Source: JAAUTT01 sp038213375
GTDB lineage: Bacteria; Bacteroidota; Bacteroidia; Bacteroidales; JAAUTT01
Length of the DNA: 64,000 nucleotides
NCBI GenBank assembly: GCA_038213375.1
Contig: JBBQTB010000006.1
Location: 1-64,000 of the forward strand
Direction of reading: 5' to 3'
The notes below the pieces were generated by a model. It saw nothing but the letters and a program-made list of their open reading frames with translations. It made no database searches and had not been told where the DNA came from. The stretch's first letter is position 1, and each line of letters opens with the position of its first letter. The position numbers were made by a program, and so were the translations under genes. Positions 50,948-59,950 of this stretch are shown here, one piece after another.

Positions 50948-53566
50948 TCAATTATTTTCATGATTAGCAATGATAAACGGGGTATAAACCTTTAGCAGTT
51001 TGATGGTACAGTTTTGTCTGCAGGTGGTTAAGCTTAGTATATGATTAGAGTTTGGGATCCCCTGAAACAATATTGTGTTGTTTTCGATAGTGTTATCGCC
51101 AATGGATTTTGGTTTAAAAGTATCCTGACTAATCGAATACGTTTTCCAATGTACCTCATCGCCTTTGTTTACAGTTGTTTTTGATACCTTGTACGATCGG
51201 TTCAGGTGCCAGTCGCCACCATCTTCAACATCACCTTTTCCAAACATCACTTTTCCTGATTTTGACACAAAATTTTCACTTGCTTTGCCAGCACCGTCAA
51301 ATCCGGTTTTGGAACCTGATATTTCGAAACTAAAATCGGTGTAAGGGATGGTCGCATCAGTGTAACGACACGTCCATTCTTCGTTTTGCCAGGGAGCGGT
51401 ATGCCGGACCCGCACCCATGCCGGTAAGTTCCAGGGCCAGGCTTTCCCATTATCGCTATATGGCCTGGAAACAAAATACGTCCCCTGAAATTCTGAAGGC
51501 TTTCGACCATCGACCAACACCATGATTGAATCGCCAGGCAAAAATTCCGTATTGTCCATCACAACCTCCACTTTATTCCCTGAAAATGGCAACGTTAGTA
51601 TATTCCCTTTCCACTTCACGTCCTTGCCAGCCAAGTACGTTTTAACCAATCCACATGGGTCATCATCAAATTTCCGTTTATAGGTAAAAAGAGGTTTGAT
51701 AAGTTCGGCCAGTACGAAGTTGCCATAATCATTGAGGTGTACACCATCCTTAAGTAATTGGGACAAGTCAAGCTGCTGGTCGTTCAGGTATTTCTTCCAG
51801 GGATCACGGATGTTGATAAGGTCGCACTTGTATTTTTCAGCCAATGTTGGAAGGACATGATAACACATGGAGTCGCTCCAGTTGTCCACGCCGGTAAAAT
51901 GATCAGTTTGAATGGCTATTTCAGCTGTGGTGCGGCTTCGGATGGTATAAAGCACCGAATCGTACATGATATGGCTTCCGTAAATATGCAGCAAAACCAG
52001 GTCGGGATAAAAAGAACTAACATCCATTTCTACTGTTTTGCAAAGAATCTGAGATGCAAATCCTCCAATGGCTTTATTTTCTATGATCAGGTTGGCATTG
52101 GGAAACTTTTGTTGGATATGGCGCTTTACTTCCAGCCACCAATCCTGGGCACTAATGGATTGGCCATATACGAGGATTTTAACGGTATTTCTTTTCTCCG
52201 GGGTACTCGATTGCAGCAGGTGCATGGTTCGCGAAGTATATTTCCCGTACAGGGAAGTGTCGGGCAGCACAGGTAATGGATAGTTTCCTGTGATATCCCG
52301 TTTTACATAGAACGGCAGGTTAGTCGTCGAAACATGGCCTTGACCGTCGTACACATACGCAAACAACCGATATGCGCCTGGTTTGTCGGGGGTTTTAAAG
52401 GTAATATCTTGATTTTGTTTACTAATTAGTCCTTCGAGGGGCTTCGGCTCATTCTCACCTTGTCCGGCATAAGAGGCGTAGGTTGCTTCGGGTCGTATTT
52501 CCCAGCGGAACGTTAGCGCATCCGATTCGGCATCGGAGGCTACGGCCCTAGCTTTATAAACCAATCCCGATGTGAGCTTGATATCTTCAAACCGTTGAAA
52601 CTTCTCAATGCATACCGAATCGAGCAAAGGAGCGGTATTCTGGTTCTTTTGCCCGGTCCAGAGAAAATGCATCAACCCAACCTGAGGGGTTTCCCAACCT
52701 TGTGAGTTGAACATCGCAAACCAGGTGTGTGTGGTTTCCTGCTTTTCGCCCGACCAATAAAACACGTACGACCCCAGGCATTTATCTTTATGCGCAACAA
52801 TGGCTTCGGTGTATTTCTTTTGATAACACTGGTATTTTTCCGTGCCTGTTTGCTCGTAAGGTGCATTCCACTTGGTTTTACGAACTTCCCAATACCCATC
52901 CGGCCCCCATTCGGAAACGATATATGGTTTTGTCCACCCGTATTTTTGAAGGGTTTCCGGCAGGGTGAAAATATCGCCGTAGGTATTGATTCCCAACAAA
53001 TCGATATCGGGGCAACGTTTTACAATCTCGGCTACCTTTTCCATCGTGCTGGTGCCAATTACCGTCATTACCGGGTGGTTAGGGTCAATCGCTTTGATGG
53101 CTTTGGCTGCCTTGTTTACGGCATCCCACACCTTTAGGTTGTATGGCTTCGTAGGAGGGATATAATCCAACTCATTGCCAATGGCCCACATCAACACGGC
53201 AGGATGATCCTTTGTTTTTTTTACGATCTCAACAATTTTATCGGTTTGTTTTTGAACTGCCAGTTCATCATTATAATCCATGCCGTCGCGCTCGGCACCT
53301 GCCGGGAGGTTTACCAGGGCAGTAAGCTCAAGCTTTGAGGCTCTATCCAGCCCTTCCTTATCCCACCCTGTGCGGATGGAGTTTCCCCCATATTCCTTCA
53401 CCTTTTCGAGATAGGTTTCCCCCACCACCCCTTTTATGAAAAAAGGCTTGTTTTTAACCAGCAATTGCCAGGCCGGGTTTTTCCGGATAATTTTCACCGA
53501 TTGGGCTGATAGCCCCACTGTGAAACCTATGCACAGCGATATTGCAATTACAAACGTTGTTCTCAT
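50948..53566 (-). CDS. Fusion of a clan GH-A glycosidase and an SGNH-type esterase
   Basis: This 872-residue secreted protein (signal peptide to about 22, GLSAQ) begins with a TIM-barrel domain of GH2-type (about 25-310). The acid/base is E132 in WAIGNELDY and the nucleophile E219 in IVSEWGPDG. A beta linker (about 320-430: Ig-like DAESDALTFRWEI) leads to an SGNH/GDSL-like domain (about 455-640) with YGQSIS for the serine block and DGVHLNDYG for the Asp-x-x-His block. A final beta domain lies at about 650-860. It could cut a backbone or side sugar and remove acetyl groups from the same polymer. The block III Asn appears replaced (IYGSH), so esterase activity needs proof. Confidence 0.85.
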   Translation of the reverse strand: MRTTFVIAISLCIGFTVGLSAQSVKIIRKNPAWQLLVKNKPFFIKGVVGETYLEKVKEYGGNSIRTGWDKEGLDRASKLELTALVNLPAGAERDGMDYNDELAVQKQTDKIVEIVKKTKDHPAVLMWAIGNELDYIPPTKPYNLKVWDAVNKAAKAIKAIDPNHPVMTVIGTSTMEKVAEIVKRCPDIDLLGINTYGDIFTLPETLQKYGWTKPYIVSEWGPDGYWEVRKTKWNAPYEQTGTEKYQCYQKKYTEAIVAHKDKCLGSYVFYWSGEKQETTHTWFAMFNSQGWETPQVGLMHFLWTGQKNQNTAPLLDSVCIEKFQRFEDIKLTSGLVYKARAVASDAESDALTFRWEIRPEATYASYAGQGENEPKPLEGLISKQNQDITFKTPDKPGAYRLFAYVYDGQGHVSTTNLPFYVKRDITGNYPLPVLPDTSLYGKYTSRTMHLLQSSTPEKRNTVKILVYGQSISAQDWWLEVKRHIQQKFPNANLIIENKAIGGFASQILCKTVEMDVSSFYPDLVLLHIYGSHIMYDSVLYTIRSRTTAEIAIQTDHFTGVDNWSDSMCYHVLPTLAEKYKCDLINIRDPWKKYLNDQQLDLSQLLKDGVHLNDYGNFVLAELIKPLFTYKRKFDDDPCGLVKTYLAGKDVKWKGNILTLPFSGNKVEVVMDNTEFLPGDSIMVLVDGRKPSEFQGTYFVSRPYSDNGKAWPWNLPAWVRVRHTAPWQNEEWTCRYTDATIPYTDFSFEISGSKTGFDGAGKASENFVSKSGKVMFGKGDVEDGGDWHLNRSYKVSKTTVNKGDEVHWKTYSISQDTFKPKSIGDNTIENNTILFQGIPNSNHILSLTTCRQNCTIKLLKVYTPFIIANHENN

Positions 53567-53595
53567 TTTCTTCTTTGTTATTAAAAACGAAAGGG

Positions 53596-54020
53596 TTATG
53601 AAATTTCAATTATTTTACCAGCTTCAATGGATTGCATGATGCCAAAATCAATGAAAAGATGATTGGCTTCGTTTTTAATGACGGTTTTTACCAAAGATCC
53701 TGAAATGGATACTTCCGGATGAATAGTTATTAGCATCTATTTTGCCAGTTGCAGCTTTTGAAGGTTCAATATTCCACTACGCACTTCAATAGCCTAAGTT
53801 CGGACGATCCGGGACCAAGTCCGCCAATGGCCGCTCCATTACGTGCTTTTTGAGAATTTTGAAAGGTGTCGACAGGTGTTTTGCCATCCCATCGTTTAAG
53901 TTTGGAATAATCGCTTCCCTTTTCGGGTGCAGAAAAGCTGAGGAGCGGAACGCTCCCTGCCAATGTGGCTTCAGCTCCGACGCCAATACCAATTCCTTTA
54001 ACAAGGTTACTTCTGTTCAT
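53596..54020 (-). pseudogene. GH116-like (DUF608) gene with central deletion
   Basis: Only both ends remain. The 5' part (54020 to about 53780) encodes a Tat-like N-terminus (MNRSNLVKGIGIGVGAEATL), then KLKRWDGKTPVDTFQNSQKA and RNGAAIGGLGPGSSELR. The last stretch is close to the GGIGAGSIELR start of GH116 beta-glycosidases. The frame then meets a stop at 53766. In another frame, about 53740-53596 encodes a beta-sandwich-like tail (VKTVIKNEANHLFIDFGIMQ, then SIEAGKIIEIS). Some 600 internal codons are missing, so it is a deletion remnant. Confidence 0.7.
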
Positions 54021-54032
54021 TATATTTTGATC

Positions 54033-56591
54033 TTACTGGTACATAATTTTAATAACCTGCACGTTAGGTAACGATAGTTTGAAGTCGACATATTGGGAAC
54101 CCTCCACATTCGATGCTGTAAACGCAAGTGGTTGGTTGTTGATGGTTACCCGCTGTACCGATTTTACGTCTTTCGGAAGCAATATATGCCCTTTCACTTC
54201 ATTACCGCTGCCTGTAAGCGACAGTTCCATTTCCTTTTTAACCCGGTTGAATTTGTATTGATAGGCCACATATCCATTGGAAGCAGGGAAGTTAATAGTA
54301 ACATTTACCGAATCGGTATGTGACGATGTCCATCGGGGCGATAAGGCTACTTTGCTGAAAGCCAAACCGTCGTTTTTGACACCTGCGAGGCCTTCCACCA
54401 ATGCCGCCATCCCGTTGGCTGCTGCCCAATTGTCGGGTCCACCAAACGATTCCCCTTTGGGGGGAACATAGTGTGGCCGATCAGCAAGAGACAAACCCAG
54501 TATAGCATAAATTCCACCTTCCAAAGGGGCTGAAATGATAATTTTAGCAATTTTTTTACCGGGTTGAGGGTTCCCAATTGCTGCCCAACAAACACCAACC
54601 TTCGTACTTTTAAGATTGGGACCCCACCATGCTATTCCTGCATTGTCGGTTGTAAGCTCCGAAAACCACCAGTTGGTAACTTCCTTTCCTTTAAAAATAT
54701 ATTGCGATTTTTCGCTGCCATCGTTGTAAACAAAGGTGAGCCCTCCGGCAACATTTCCTAAGATATTGTCCGACGAAGAATGAAGTAGGTAGATTGTTGT
54801 GGCGGTATCGTTCACCATTACTTCTTTCTGTTTTGGGAAACCAGGATTGGTTGAGACGGCGATTACTGCTTTTCGTTGGTTTTTTTCAGGATCGGTTATT
54901 GCAAATTTTATGTTGTGAAATGTCTGGATACCTGTTGGGAGACCACGCATATCGTTCCCTGTGGTTTTTTCCGTATTCATCCAGGTAAAAACCTCTTTTC
55001 CACCTTTGTCCCATAAATCCATGTTGGCTTCTGCCGAAATATCAATGGTCCTGAAATTTGGAGCGGGCGGGGGGGGCGGGATGGAGCCTGTGTAGGCAAA
55101 CCATAACCGGTTGTTATACTTTTTTATTAAATCGAGCATACGGTACATGATGTCCGAAGCATAATCTTCGTATCCGTTTTCATAAGCTCCGCGGGCCAGT
55201 TCACCGATGGCATGACCAGCCACGCCGCCATTCATGTATTGCCATTTGGTGTTGTGTGATCCGAACCCTTTCCCGAAGGGGGGGTAAATAGCGTACCATT
55301 CGCCTGGTGATCCGACTGGCAACTTTTTAAGCAGTTCGAGATAGGTGTTGATGATGGCTACATTAAAACTATGCGGAAGACCCCGGTTAATAGAATACAT
55401 ATTTCCCTGAGCAATTTGTGTTTTCTCATCAACCCCAAGGTTTCTCTTTATAGTGGGGTCTTCATCAATAAAATGGGTAAAGAATTTACCATTCCACGAA
55501 AGGGCAGTTAACCTATCCATTATTTCTTTGGCGCGGTTGGCATACCTCGTGGACATTTCAGTATTGCCGGCATCCGCAAACATTTCCGATAGCTCATTGC
55601 AAGCTTCAAAATATCCGGTATTATCACCAAAGAATACGCCATATTTAGTTTTTCCGGGAACTATCACCATGGTTGGACTGATGGGGGCCGACGGAGTGTA
55701 TTCATCATCTACCTGAAAATCCCAGGAATCGATGGTGTAAGGCCGCTTTAATAACTGAAAACGTTTGGACCAGCGGATGGTATCGGTCACACAATAATCG
55801 AGTGCGCGGGAGGCACAATTGAGATTTTTCTTCATCCAATCGATATCGCCACTTGCTTTCCAATGCTGGAACATTAAATTCACATAATTATATTCCACAT
55901 GATTTTCGTTGGGCTGGCGAACAAACCATGCATCCTTGCCTTTGTTGAAATAATGTATTGGACTATAAGCGGTTTCGTAGTAATGATAATCGTTATTACC
56001 AGAAGAGACAAAACTCCAGATCATTCCATTGGGCTGCTGGTTTTCGCGAAAAAGATCGACCATATCCCGGCTGTATGGGCTAAAGTATTGCATTCCCTTA
56101 GTAGTATTGTTGTTATCGAGAACCCACGATACAAAATAGCGGTAGTTTTTTCCATTCCAGGTAACTTCTTCATACCCTTTGGGAGAATATACCAGCATTC
56201 CATTATAGAGCAGTCTAAACATTTCGCTGATTTTTCCACCGTCGTTGATGGAGGTTTGGGCTTCCATCCGAAAAGAGGTGATCCCAACTATATTGCCTTT
56301 TTTATCGGTAAGGGTGACTTTATGAATACCCACCGCTCCACCTGCTTTTATGGTTACCTTCGCTGATGCCTTTAATTTGGCATATTCGTGTCCGCTGCCG
56401 TCTTTCACTGTAAGTGTTCCTTCGGATTCAGAAACAATCGTTACCTCTTCCAATGGATGTACAATTGTGGATGGTTGCATGATTGCTATTTTGCCAACGG
56501 TTTGGGCAACTGAATTTACATAGACAAGCAACAGCAATAAAACGAAGAAATATACGTAAGCAATTGAAGAATAAGAGTTTTTTAATTTCAT
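54033..56591 (-). CDS. Secreted six-hairpin (alpha/alpha) glycosidase-like protein
   Basis: This 852-residue protein has a signal peptide (hydrophobic about 10-28, cleaved after NSVAQ). An N-terminal beta-sandwich (about 30-125) precedes a large helical barrel (about 130-520) with FVSWVLDNNNTTKG, NGMIWSFVSSGNND, YNYVNLMFQHWKASGDIDWM and SWDFQVDDEYTP. Two beta-rich C-terminal domains (about 530-850) follow. The order resembles (alpha/alpha)6 glycosidases, but I cannot assign a GH family. Acidic candidates are the Asp/Glu in DDEYTP and the DDGF-like segments. A proline run (PPPPPAP) lies near 505. The start is ATG at 56591, with a GTG upstream. Confidence 0.75.
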   Translation of the reverse strand: MKLKNSYSSIAYVYFFVLLLLLVYVNSVAQTVGKIAIMQPSTIVHPLEEVTIVSESEGTLTVKDGSGHEYAKLKASAKVTIKAGGAVGIHKVTLTDKKGNIVGITSFRMEAQTSINDGGKISEMFRLLYNGMLVYSPKGYEEVTWNGKNYRYFVSWVLDNNNTTKGMQYFSPYSRDMVDLFRENQQPNGMIWSFVSSGNNDYHYYETAYSPIHYFNKGKDAWFVRQPNENHVEYNYVNLMFQHWKASGDIDWMKKNLNCASRALDYCVTDTIRWSKRFQLLKRPYTIDSWDFQVDDEYTPSAPISPTMVIVPGKTKYGVFFGDNTGYFEACNELSEMFADAGNTEMSTRYANRAKEIMDRLTALSWNGKFFTHFIDEDPTIKRNLGVDEKTQIAQGNMYSINRGLPHSFNVAIINTYLELLKKLPVGSPGEWYAIYPPFGKGFGSHNTKWQYMNGGVAGHAIGELARGAYENGYEDYASDIMYRMLDLIKKYNNRLWFAYTGSIPPPPPAPNFRTIDISAEANMDLWDKGGKEVFTWMNTEKTTGNDMRGLPTGIQTFHNIKFAITDPEKNQRKAVIAVSTNPGFPKQKEVMVNDTATTIYLLHSSSDNILGNVAGGLTFVYNDGSEKSQYIFKGKEVTNWWFSELTTDNAGIAWWGPNLKSTKVGVCWAAIGNPQPGKKIAKIIISAPLEGGIYAILGLSLADRPHYVPPKGESFGGPDNWAAANGMAALVEGLAGVKNDGLAFSKVALSPRWTSSHTDSVNVTINFPASNGYVAYQYKFNRVKKEMELSLTGSGNEVKGHILLPKDVKSVQRVTINNQPLAFTASNVEGSQYVDFKLSLPNVQVIKIMYQ

Positions 56592-56701
56592 TTTGAATGT
56601 TGTTAGTGTTATGTTAAACACAATTTCTAGTGTAAATGCAAGAACCGCTATCTTTGCGGCTTCTGTAGTTTTTAAAAGTTGTCCACGGTTTCATTTGCAA
56701 C

Positions 56702-57688
56702 TTAAAATTTGATTTTATCTTTTGAAATGACATGAGGATCGTTGTATATCCGTCGGATGGCATCCGGAGTATTGTCTGTCCAAGGGAAGTGGGCCCATAC
56801 CATAAACCAGCTCCACTGTGGTTGTGCCTTCAAAATTTCGGGGGTTGGGACGTTGCCAACTTCGCCCAATGTAACCAGCTTCCCTTTTCCCAATGTAACC
56901 AGCTGGTCGTGATGTGATTGTTTAAAATCGTTTTTGTACACATCGGCCGCCAATACATCCACATAAGCAGCTCCTGGATAGAATAGGTCGTATGCATAGG
57001 CCTGGTCGTTTTCCCAATCTCGTGGTGCATTGGTGTTCCAAACCCAGAGAATGTTGTTCAGTTTGTGGACTTTTACAAACCGCTCGTAGGTCATGGTCCA
57101 TAATTTTTTAAAGCCGTTTTCGCCCCGTTTGTTCCCCCACCAGAACCAAATGCCATTCATCTCGTGGTATGGACGCCACAAAACGGGGATGTTCGCTTTT
57201 TGCAGCTGTTTCAGGTAAAAGGCCACCGAGTCAATATTATCCTGCCAAAGCTGGTGGATCTTCGTACCGGGTGTAATAAGGTCGTTCCACTCGGCATCGG
57301 TAAGTTTCTTCCACGTGCTGCCATTCACAGTATCAGAATCAAATGGCCTGCTCATATGGTACATTAGGGTGACGATCGACCCGCTTTTGTATTGGCGGAT
57401 CGCTTCTTCCACCAGTTTGGGGCGATCGACGGAGCTAAAATCACATCCCCAAATGGCAGGATATTTGCCTGTATAGCTTTTGATACTGTCGGAGGAACGG
57501 GTAAACTCATGCCCATAATTATGCTGACCCGTTAGTGTTTTTTCCCCTTTAAGCTGATAAAGATAGCTAAGCAACGCCTTTGCCTCAGGGGTTGCCGAAG
57601 GGTTCACCGGTGTATATGCCTTTTGTGCGCTTATCATGTAAATTCCAATAAAAAAGAGTATTACTGAAAATAGAATGTTTTTCTTCAT
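56702..57688 (-). CDS. GH26 beta-mannanase
   Basis: This 328-residue secreted enzyme has a signal peptide to about residue 22 (MISAQ). The GH26 barrel shows GQHNYGHEFTRSSDSI and IWGCDFSSVDRP near the start. The acid/base Glu is in WRPYHEMNGIWFWWG and the nucleophile Glu in VTLGEVGNVP. The GIWFWWG segment is the mannanase substrate site. It cuts internal beta-1,4-mannosidic bonds. It is the clearest clue that the locus targets mannan. The start is the ATG at 57688, 12 nt after the isomerase gene; the upstream in-frame TTG is not needed. Confidence 0.95.
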   Translation of the reverse strand: MKKNILFSVILFFIGIYMISAQKAYTPVNPSATPEAKALLSYLYQLKGEKTLTGQHNYGHEFTRSSDSIKSYTGKYPAIWGCDFSSVDRPKLVEEAIRQYKSGSIVTLMYHMSRPFDSDTVNGSTWKKLTDAEWNDLITPGTKIHQLWQDNIDSVAFYLKQLQKANIPVLWRPYHEMNGIWFWWGNKRGENGFKKLWTMTYERFVKVHKLNNILWVWNTNAPRDWENDQAYAYDLFYPGAAYVDVLAADVYKNDFKQSHHDQLVTLGKGKLVTLGEVGNVPTPEILKAQPQWSWFMVWAHFPWTDNTPDAIRRIYNDPHVISKDKIKF

Positions 57689-57700
57689 GGACTTATTCAA

Positions 57701-58549
57701 TTAAAAAGTTAAATTCTTAAGATAGATGCCGCTTGTTTTCAGGCATGCCATACCATCAACAGCATTGTCCCTTTCAACAATAAAATGTTCTACACCTTGT
57801 TCTTGAGCCTCCTTAAAAATTGAAGGGAAATCGATGATACCAATGCCAGGACATTCAAAGTCCTTAGCTTCTCCATCGGCCATATCTTTTACGTGCAGGA
57901 TAGAATATCGTCCGTTGTATTTTTTTAACATCGACAGGGGATCGGCTCCTCCTTTGGCGACCCAATAAATATCCATCTCGCACTTTACCAAATCTTTATC
58001 GGTATTTTCCATAAGATAGTCAAAGGGCAAGCCTTTTTCCATCGCAATAAACTCTTTGTTATGGTTGTGCCAGCAGAAAGTAAGCCCTTGATTTTTGCAT
58101 AATCGTCCAATCTTGTTCAGCATTTCAGCACTTCGCTTGCAATCGTCAAGGCTAAATGGACCTCCAACCAACCATGGCCAATAGTTCACTGCATAATCTA
58201 CCTTTAATTCAGCAAGCTTGTCGAGGTTTTTCTTTAGTTCATCCTCTTTATCGGTGAAATTGATCCAACCCGCAAATGGTTTAATGCCAATCTCTTTGCA
58301 GTAGGTTAAAAAACCCTGGGCCGAATCACCCAGGTAATTTCCAATCTCGATTTCTGAAAAACCATACTCGACAGTTTGTTTCAAGATATCTTTCCAATCA
58401 CCTTTCAATTCCTTATCGATAATTCCTGATATATAGCCTATCTTTTTCAGTTTCTGACCTAACGAACCTGCAAGGATATCTGTATTTAAAGCTAATACCG
58501 ATGCAGCGGCAACTGTAGTGGTTGTTAAAAATGTTCTTCTACTGATCAT
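57701..58549 (-). CDS. Tat-exported sugar isomerase/epimerase (TIM-barrel AP endonuclease 2 family)
   Basis: This 282-residue protein has a twin-arginine signal (MISRRTFLTTTTVAAASVLA). A xylose-isomerase-like TIM barrel (about 35-280) follows, with metal-site residues in FCWHNHNKEF, CEMDIYWVAKGGADP, YSILHVKDMADG and HFIVERDN. Cofactor binding before export would explain Tat use. It lies 16 nt after the Gfo/Idh gene and just before the mannanase gene. The pair may process an oxidised or keto-sugar in the periplasm, but the substrate is unknown. Confidence 0.87.
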   Translation of the reverse strand: MISRRTFLTTTTVAAASVLALNTDILAGSLGQKLKKIGYISGIIDKELKGDWKDILKQTVEYGFSEIEIGNYLGDSAQGFLTYCKEIGIKPFAGWINFTDKEDELKKNLDKLAELKVDYAVNYWPWLVGGPFSLDDCKRSAEMLNKIGRLCKNQGLTFCWHNHNKEFIAMEKGLPFDYLMENTDKDLVKCEMDIYWVAKGGADPLSMLKKYNGRYSILHVKDMADGEAKDFECPGIGIIDFPSIFKEAQEQGVEHFIVERDNAVDGMACLKTSGIYLKNLTF

Positions 58550-58565
58550 GGCCGTATGGGTTTAA

Positions 58566-59894
58566 TTAAAATTTAGGTAATGTCCATGGTGCGCGGTATT
58601 CAGGCGCAATAAGCTCATTGGCTGCTTTGCTGTTCGTAAACTGAGTTTTTTCATCGTCCCACAGAAGTAAAGGTTCTCCTACACGGGCAGCAATGTTGGC
58701 GATGTGAACATGCATGGCTGCAGTGCGGCCAACTTCTGGGGGACAAGCGTTCTTTTGGCCCGATTTTATGCAGTCGAGGAAATTACGTACATGTTCATTG
58801 TGCGATTCTTTTCCTTCAAGAAACTGATATTCTTCGGCTTTGTTTTTCTTGGCTGTATCGTCCCATTCCGGATAAACATTTATTTTTGAACGATTGGCCA
58901 CAATGGTGGCATCATCGCCAATAAAGGCAATTCCATATGACATATCGTAGGGTCCTCGTTGCACGCCTGCGGTCATATCCCAATTGATCACAAAGTCTTT
59001 TTTGGGGAAAGAAACAGTCATGCAATCAAAGGTTTCTCTTGCCTTTTTCTGATGATAGTTATTTGTGCCATGCACCATTACCATGTCAGGAGCTTTGTCA
59101 ATGTTTTTTGCCCATAAACCCATGTCGATCAAATGCACTCCCCAATCGGACATCAGGCCTCCACCATAATCCCAGTACATGCGCCACCATCCGTGAAACC
59201 GGTTATGGTTAAAAGGCCGTTTGGGTGCCGGTCCCAGCCACATTTCGTAATCAACCCCGGCTGGGACTGCTTCGTCGGGCAATGCGTCGGGGCCAGTTCC
59301 ATAATCGAAATTGGCCCATATATTGATTTTACGAAGGCTCCCTATTTTTCCGGTTTTGATCAACTCCATGGCTTTTTGGAAAATAAAACCGGACCGCTGC
59401 TGTTGGCCCACCTGAACGGTTTTCTTGTAATAATTGGCCGCTTTTACCATAATGTTGCATTCGGCAATGGTATTGGCCATTGGTTTTTCAACATAAACAT
59501 GTTTCCCAGCCTGTAAGGCATATACTGTAATCAGGCAGTGCCAATGATCAGGCGTGCCAATGATAACAGCATCAATATCCGTCTGTTCCAATAATTTTCG
59601 AAAATCCTTGTATAATTTTGGACGTTGGCTGAAGGTTTTTTGTACCTCAGCCGAACGCTCACTGAGCACTTTGTCATCGATATCGCACATGGCCACACAG
59701 TTTACATCGGGGTAACCCAGGTGGTGCTTGAGGATCCCAAACCCCATGCTGTTGCAGCCAATTAAAGCAACGTTGATTTTATCGGCAGGGGTTATTGGCC
59801 CAGCCCAGGAATCCGAAGGGAATAAACCTGTCAGTCCCATCCCTGCTGTGGCGATGGTTGTTTGTTTTAAAAAATTTCTGCGATTTGTTTCCAT
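58566..59894 (-). CDS. Tat-exported Gfo/Idh/MocA-family oxidoreductase
   Basis: This 442-residue protein has a Tat signal (METNRRNFLKQTTIATAGMG). The NAD(P)-binding Rossmann domain (about 38-165) carries INVALIGCNSMGFGILKHHL, IGTPDHWH and KHVYVEKPMANT, where the EKP motif holds the active-site Lys. A C-terminal substrate domain (about 170-420) has NHNRFHGWWRMYWDYGGGLM, DWGVHLIDM. Such exported members bring a bound NAD cofactor and oxidise or epimerise glycosides. It forms an operon pair with the isomerase. Confidence 0.92.
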   Translation of the reverse strand: METNRRNFLKQTTIATAGMGLTGLFPSDSWAGPITPADKINVALIGCNSMGFGILKHHLGYPDVNCVAMCDIDDKVLSERSAEVQKTFSQRPKLYKDFRKLLEQTDIDAVIIGTPDHWHCLITVYALQAGKHVYVEKPMANTIAECNIMVKAANYYKKTVQVGQQQRSGFIFQKAMELIKTGKIGSLRKINIWANFDYGTGPDALPDEAVPAGVDYEMWLGPAPKRPFNHNRFHGWWRMYWDYGGGLMSDWGVHLIDMGLWAKNIDKAPDMVMVHGTNNYHQKKARETFDCMTVSFPKKDFVINWDMTAGVQRGPYDMSYGIAFIGDDATIVANRSKINVYPEWDDTAKKNKAEEYQFLEGKESHNEHVRNFLDCIKSGQKNACPPEVGRTAAMHVHIANIAARVGEPLLLWDDEKTQFTNSKAANELIAPEYRAPWTLPKF

Positions 59895-59950
59895 AGAATT
59901 AATAGTTAAGTAGTTATTTTCATATGTGAAATGCAGGAAATGATTTGCCT

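Noticed and set aside
51758..52276. 172-codon plus-strand frame inside the glycosidase-esterase gene
   Set aside because: Antisense shadow of a real gene in a higher-GC segment.
55899..56366. 155-codon plus-strand frame inside the six-hairpin gene
   Set aside because: Antisense shadow; no ribosome-binding site or recognisable domain.
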